Shown here: positions 61,461-64,000 of the stretch, one piece after another
Layout of the letters: each line of letters begins with the position of its first letter
Numbering within the stretch: position 1 is the first letter of the stretch
From: Sphingomonas sp. ID1715
GTDB taxonomy: Bacteria > Pseudomonadota > Alphaproteobacteria > Sphingomonadales > Sphingomonadaceae
Direction of reading: 5' to 3'
DNA: 64,000 nucleotides
NCBI RefSeq assembly: GCF_013044515.1
Contig: NZ_JABEPR010000001.1
Location: 434,001 to 498,000 of the forward strand
Notes under the pieces: generated by a model
What the model saw: only the letters and a program-made list of their open reading frames with translations
What the model was told of the DNA's origin: nothing
Database searches by the model: none
Program-made: the position numbers and the translations under genes

Positions 61461-62861
61461 GTGAACTCTTTCAGCGATCTTCTGCAGGCCGATCGCGGCC
61501 AGCCTGCCCACCCCCTCCTGCTGGTCGACCAGGCCGGGTTCGAGGGCTGGCTGAAGCAGCTCACGCCGCGGATGCGCGCTGCTGCCGGAGCTCAGCGGTT
61601 TGCAGGTAAGCCAGGCGAGCTAGCGATCCTGCCGGGCGAAGGGCCAGAGGATTGGAGCGCGGCTCTCGGCGTCGAGTCTATCGACACCCTCGGTCCTTGG
61701 GACCTGGCCAAGGCGGCCGATGCCTTGCCGGAGGGCAGCTACCGGCTCGAGGTTTCGCCCGGTCAGGCGCTGCTCGGCTGGCTCCTCGCCCAGCATCGGT
61801 TCGAGCGTTATCGTAGCCCCGAAACGCCGGCGGGACCGAGGGTCCTCGTCACGGCTGACGCGGCGCGCATCGATGAGTCTGTCCGGCTGGCCGGGGCAGT
61901 CGCTCTCGTGCGCGACCTAGTGAACACGCCGACCGAAGACATGGGGCCTGCACAGCTCGAGACTGCTGCGGAGGAAGTCGCGGGGCGCGGCGGTGCCAGT
62001 CTCCGCATCACCAAGGGCGACGATCTCGCGCGCGACTTTCCCCTCATCAATGCTGTCGGTCGAGCGGCGGCGGCGGACCGTGGGCCGCGGCTGATCGAGC
62101 TGGAATGGGGCAATCCGGCCAATCCCCGTATCGCGGTCGTCGGCAAGGGCGTGTGCTTCGACACCGGCGGCCTCGACATCAAGCCGTCGTCCGGCATGCG
62201 GCTGATGAAGAAGGATATGGGCGGGGCCGCGCATGCGCTCGCGCTCGCGCAACTGATCGTCGAGGCGCGCCTGCCGGTCCGGCTGCATCTGCTGATCCCG
62301 GCGGTGGAAAACGCCATTGCGGGCAATGCCATGCGGCCTGGAGACGTGCTTCGCAGCCGCAAGGGGCTCAGCGTCGAAGTCAGCAACACCGATGCGGAGG
62401 GCCGGCTGATCCTCGCCGACGCGCTGACTCGTGCGGGCGAAGAGAAGCCCGAATTAGTCATTGACTTCGGCACGCTGACCGGCGCGGCGCGAGTGGCCCT
62501 CGGCCCCGACTTGCCCGCGACCTTCGCCAATAATGACACGCTGGCCGACGACCTGCTCACCGCGGCCAGGGATGTCGCCGACCCGCTTTGGCGCATGCCG
62601 CTCTGGTCCGGCTATGACGAGATGCTCCGCTCTGACATCGCTGACCTCGACAATGCTCCGGAAGGCGGCATGGCGGGTGCGGTCACGGCAGCCTTGTTCC
62701 TGCAGCGTTTCGTCGATGCGTCAACCCCTTGGGTCCATCTCGACACGTTCGCATGGCGCCCGTCGCCCAAGCCGGGGCGGCCGAAAGGCGGCGAGGCGCT
62801 GGGCCTGCGCGCCTGCTGGGAGCTGCTGCGCCGCCGCTACCTTTCGGTCCCTGCTGGTTAA
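61461..62861 (+). CDS. Leucyl aminopeptidase-family (M17) peptidase
   Basis: A 466-residue cytosolic aminopeptidase. The metal-binding residues lie in VGKGVCFDTGGLDIKPSSGM (Lys, Asp), RLMKKDMGG (Asp) and the M17 signature NTDAEGRLILADAL (Asp, Glu). The N-terminal domain is short, as in PepB-like enzymes. The start is a GTG at 61461, preceded by CAGGG. Substrate preference is not predictable. Confidence 0.92.
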   Translation: MNSFSDLLQADRGQPAHPLLLVDQAGFEGWLKQLTPRMRAAAGAQRFAGKPGELAILPGEGPEDWSAALGVESIDTLGPWDLAKAADALPEGSYRLEVSPGQALLGWLLAQHRFERYRSPETPAGPRVLVTADAARIDESVRLAGAVALVRDLVNTPTEDMGPAQLETAAEEVAGRGGASLRITKGDDLARDFPLINAVGRAAAADRGPRLIELEWGNPANPRIAVVGKGVCFDTGGLDIKPSSGMRLMKKDMGGAAHALALAQLIVEARLPVRLHLLIPAVENAIAGNAMRPGDVLRSRKGLSVEVSNTDAEGRLILADALTRAGEEKPELVIDFGTLTGAARVALGPDLPATFANNDTLADDLLTAARDVADPLWRMPLWSGYDEMLRSDIADLDNAPEGGMAGAVTAALFLQRFVDASTPWVHLDTFAWRPSPKPGRPKGGEALGLRACWELLRRRYLSVPAG

Positions 62862-62971
62862 TTTTCGATTCCCTCGCGAAACCGACGCCACCGACACGCG
62901 TTCGAGTCTCCAAGATGTAAAGCCATCCGGATCTTTGCCAGCAGATGCACGGATGGCCGAGGAGAATGTCC

Positions 62972-63355
62972 GTGGCGGAAACCGGCCTGCATTCGTGGAT
63001 GCGCACCCTGTTGAGTTACGTCCGATCCGGCGATCCGGATCTGACCAATCGGCAGATGGCGTTGTTGTTGCTTGTATATTTAAAGCCTGGTCCGCATACG
63101 GTGCGTGGCCTCGCCAAGGCATTGAACGTGTCGAAGCCGGTCGTCACCCGCGCCTTGAACAGGCTTGGCGCTCTCGGCTATCTGCGCCGCCAGCGCGACG
63201 ATGCGGACCGCCGCAACATCTTCGTCGCACCCACACGGGAAGGGGCGGATTTTCTTGAGCACTTCAAATCGCTCATCGGCACGAGCGGCGGCAACGGCAA
63301 TGGCGGCGAAAAGCGCAGCCAGCGGACCGAGAGTCGCGAGCCCGTCCACGCCTGA
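62972..63355 (+). CDS. MarR-family transcriptional regulator
   Basis: A winged-helix regulator of about 127 residues: LTNRQMALLLLVYLKPGPHTVRGLAKALNVSKPVVTRALNRLGALGYLRR with the wing RDDADRRNIFVAPT. The ribosome site GAGGAG at 62959-62964 is too close to the ATG at 62966 and well placed for the GTG at 62972, so the latter is preferred. The C-terminal tail is Gly/Asn-rich (TSGGNGNGG). It overlaps the following SH3 gene, which suggests an operon with argC further on. Confidence 0.88.
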   Translation: MAETGLHSWMRTLLSYVRSGDPDLTNRQMALLLLVYLKPGPHTVRGLAKALNVSKPVVTRALNRLGALGYLRRQRDDADRRNIFVAPTREGADFLEHFKSLIGTSGGNGNGGEKRSQRTESREPVHA

Positions 63356-63671
63356 GCGGAGGCGCTTCTCCCTTTCCGGTCCGTCCCGGCCGCTCGAACT
63401 GACGCACAATGCGGCACGCCGCGACCTGGCCGACATCCGCCTGGCCGGTCGCTGGTTCGCCCCGCACTATGCGGTGCCACAGCTCTGGTCCTGTTGCGGC
63501 GGCTGCACGGTGCTTGCCGCCCGCGAGGGTGAAGCTCTCGGCGAACTTGCCTCCGGCGAGCGGTTCGCGGTGCTGGAAGTCGCCGGTGATTGGGTCTGGG
63601 GCTTTCGTGATCGCGATGGCTTGGTCGGATATGTCCCGCTCGCCGCCCTCTCGCCAGCGCCTGCGGCATGA
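63300..63671 (+). CDS. Bacterial SH3-domain protein
   Basis: A 123-residue protein whose C-terminal 100 residues look like a bacterial SH3 domain ([52 protein letters not shown]). In NlpC/P60 peptidases such a domain precedes the catalytic part; here no peptidase domain follows, since argC begins at once. The start is uncertain: the ATG at 63300 lies inside the MarR gene and lacks a clear ribosome site. It may be the remnant of a longer C40 peptidase. Confidence 0.6.
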   Translation: MAAKSAASGPRVASPSTPERRRFSLSGPSRPLELTHNAARRDLADIRLAGRWFAPHYAVPQLWSCCGGCTVLAAREGEALGELASGERFAVLEVAGDWVWGFRDRDGLVGYVPLAALSPAPAA

Positions 63672-64000
63672 CGGCGCAGGTCTTCATCGATGGCGCCGCG
63701 GGCACGACGGGCCTCGAGATCGCGGACCGGCTCGCCGGGCGCGCGGACTTGTCGCTGATCCGCCTGGACGACACGCGGCGGAAGGATCCCGCAGCGAGGC
63801 GCGAGGCACTGAACGGCGCCGACGCCGTGATCCTCTGCCTGCCGGACGATGCCGCGCGCGAAGCGGTGTCCCTGATCGACAATCCGCACACGCGCGTGAT
63901 CGACGCCTCGACGGCGCATCGGGTGGCGGACGGCTGGACCTATGGCTTTCCCGAGCTGGAGCCGGACGGCGCCGCGCGCGTCGCGGAGGCGAAGCGAGTC
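63668..64000 (+). CDS. argC: N-acetyl-gamma-glutamyl-phosphate reductase, C-terminus cut by window edge
   Basis: Arginine-synthesis enzyme that reduces N-acetylglutamyl phosphate. The 111 visible residues contain [21 protein letters not shown] with the nucleotide-binding loop GAAGTTG and the pattern [13 protein letters not shown] and [19 protein letters not shown], as in the short (type 2) ArgC group. The start shares ATGA with the stop of the SH3 gene. Confidence 0.93.
   Translation, partial: MTAQVFIDGAAGTTGLEIADRLAGRADLSLIRLDDTRRKDPAARREALNGADAVILCLPDDAAREAVSLIDNPHTRVIDASTAHRVADGWTYGFPELEPDGAARVAEAKRV

Overview
The window is GC-rich, gene-dense DNA from an alphaproteobacterium, most likely a member of the Sphingomonadales (Sphingomonas-like). 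The case for this is a ChpT phosphotransferase beside CheA, a LexA gene preceded by an alphaproteobacterial SOS box (GTTC-N7-GTTC), an RpoH of alphaproteobacterial type, a short UbiK homologue, a YbjN homologue close to proC, and the dispersed repeat core CTTCGACAAGCTCAG, which I associate with sphingomonads. It reads as chromosome: three aminoacyl-tRNA/TCA genes (gltX, gltA, tyrS), lexA, rpoH, nadA/nadC, proC, ilvE, argC, tlyA and two tRNA genes, with no phage or plasmid module and no CRISPR array.

Layout. 1-9.5 kb: signalling and stress (cheA, chpT, SWIB protein, JAMM protease, pseudouridine synthase, rpoH, mtgA, a penicillin-acylase-type hydrolase, lexA), interrupted by a GIY-YIG gene of foreign look (4.9-5.5 kb). 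9.5-10.4 kb: a lower-GC membrane gene bracketed by two related palindromes. 10.4-24.9 kb: comEC, gltX-gltA, a histidine kinase whose phospho-acceptor is replaced by Lys, DUF2336, an orphan peptide-binding lipoprotein, nadA-nadC with an I78 inhibitor, and several small conserved genes. 24.9-29.6 kb: BlaI/M56 pair divergent from copA-copB copper resistance. 29.6-37.0 kb: a seven-gene tryptophan-degradation operon led by an Lrp regulator and divergent from phenylalanine hydroxylase. 37-44 kb: SDR, serine acetyltransferase, tRNA-Glu, a tripartite EmrAB-type efflux operon with a divergent TetR. 44-56 kb: GH43, PhyH, VOC, methyltransferase, HNH, tRNA-Gln, ilvE, proC, a GGDEF protein, a 337-bp palindromic element, YbjN, UbiK, TspO, a TonB-type receptor, tlyA. 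56-64 kb: a NamZ-like muramidase, a GIY-YIG/DOMON chimera flanked by 33-bp inverted repeats, tyrS, small stress proteins, an M17 peptidase, MarR, SH3 protein and the start of argC.

The most interesting unit is the operon at 29,646-36,002: lrp-kynA-kynB-kynU-nitrilase-cupin dioxygenase-FAH hydrolase. The first enzymes turn tryptophan into anthranilate. The cupin carries, at the same residue numbers that I recall for salicylate 1,2-dioxygenase, the iron ligands and substrate pocket of an enzyme that opens a singly substituted benzoate ring. Opening anthranilate that way would leave an amide, which a nitrilase-superfamily enzyme could hydrolyse, and an FAH-family enzyme could take the open chain further. 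No hydroxylase, CoA ligase or anthranilate 1,2-dioxygenase is encoded beside it, and NAD synthesis has its own nadA/nadC. This would be an unusual direct anthranilate ring-cleavage branch; the downstream part is inference.

Three small mobile or repeat structures deserve attention: the 337-bp element at 51,617-51,953 (19-bp perfect terminal inverted repeats and at least six internal perfect hairpins) between two convergent genes; the 33-bp perfect inverted repeat at 58,264/58,601 that encloses a GIY-YIG gene and has fused it in frame to a DOMON-like gene; and the palindrome pair around the membrane gene at 9.6-10.2 kb.
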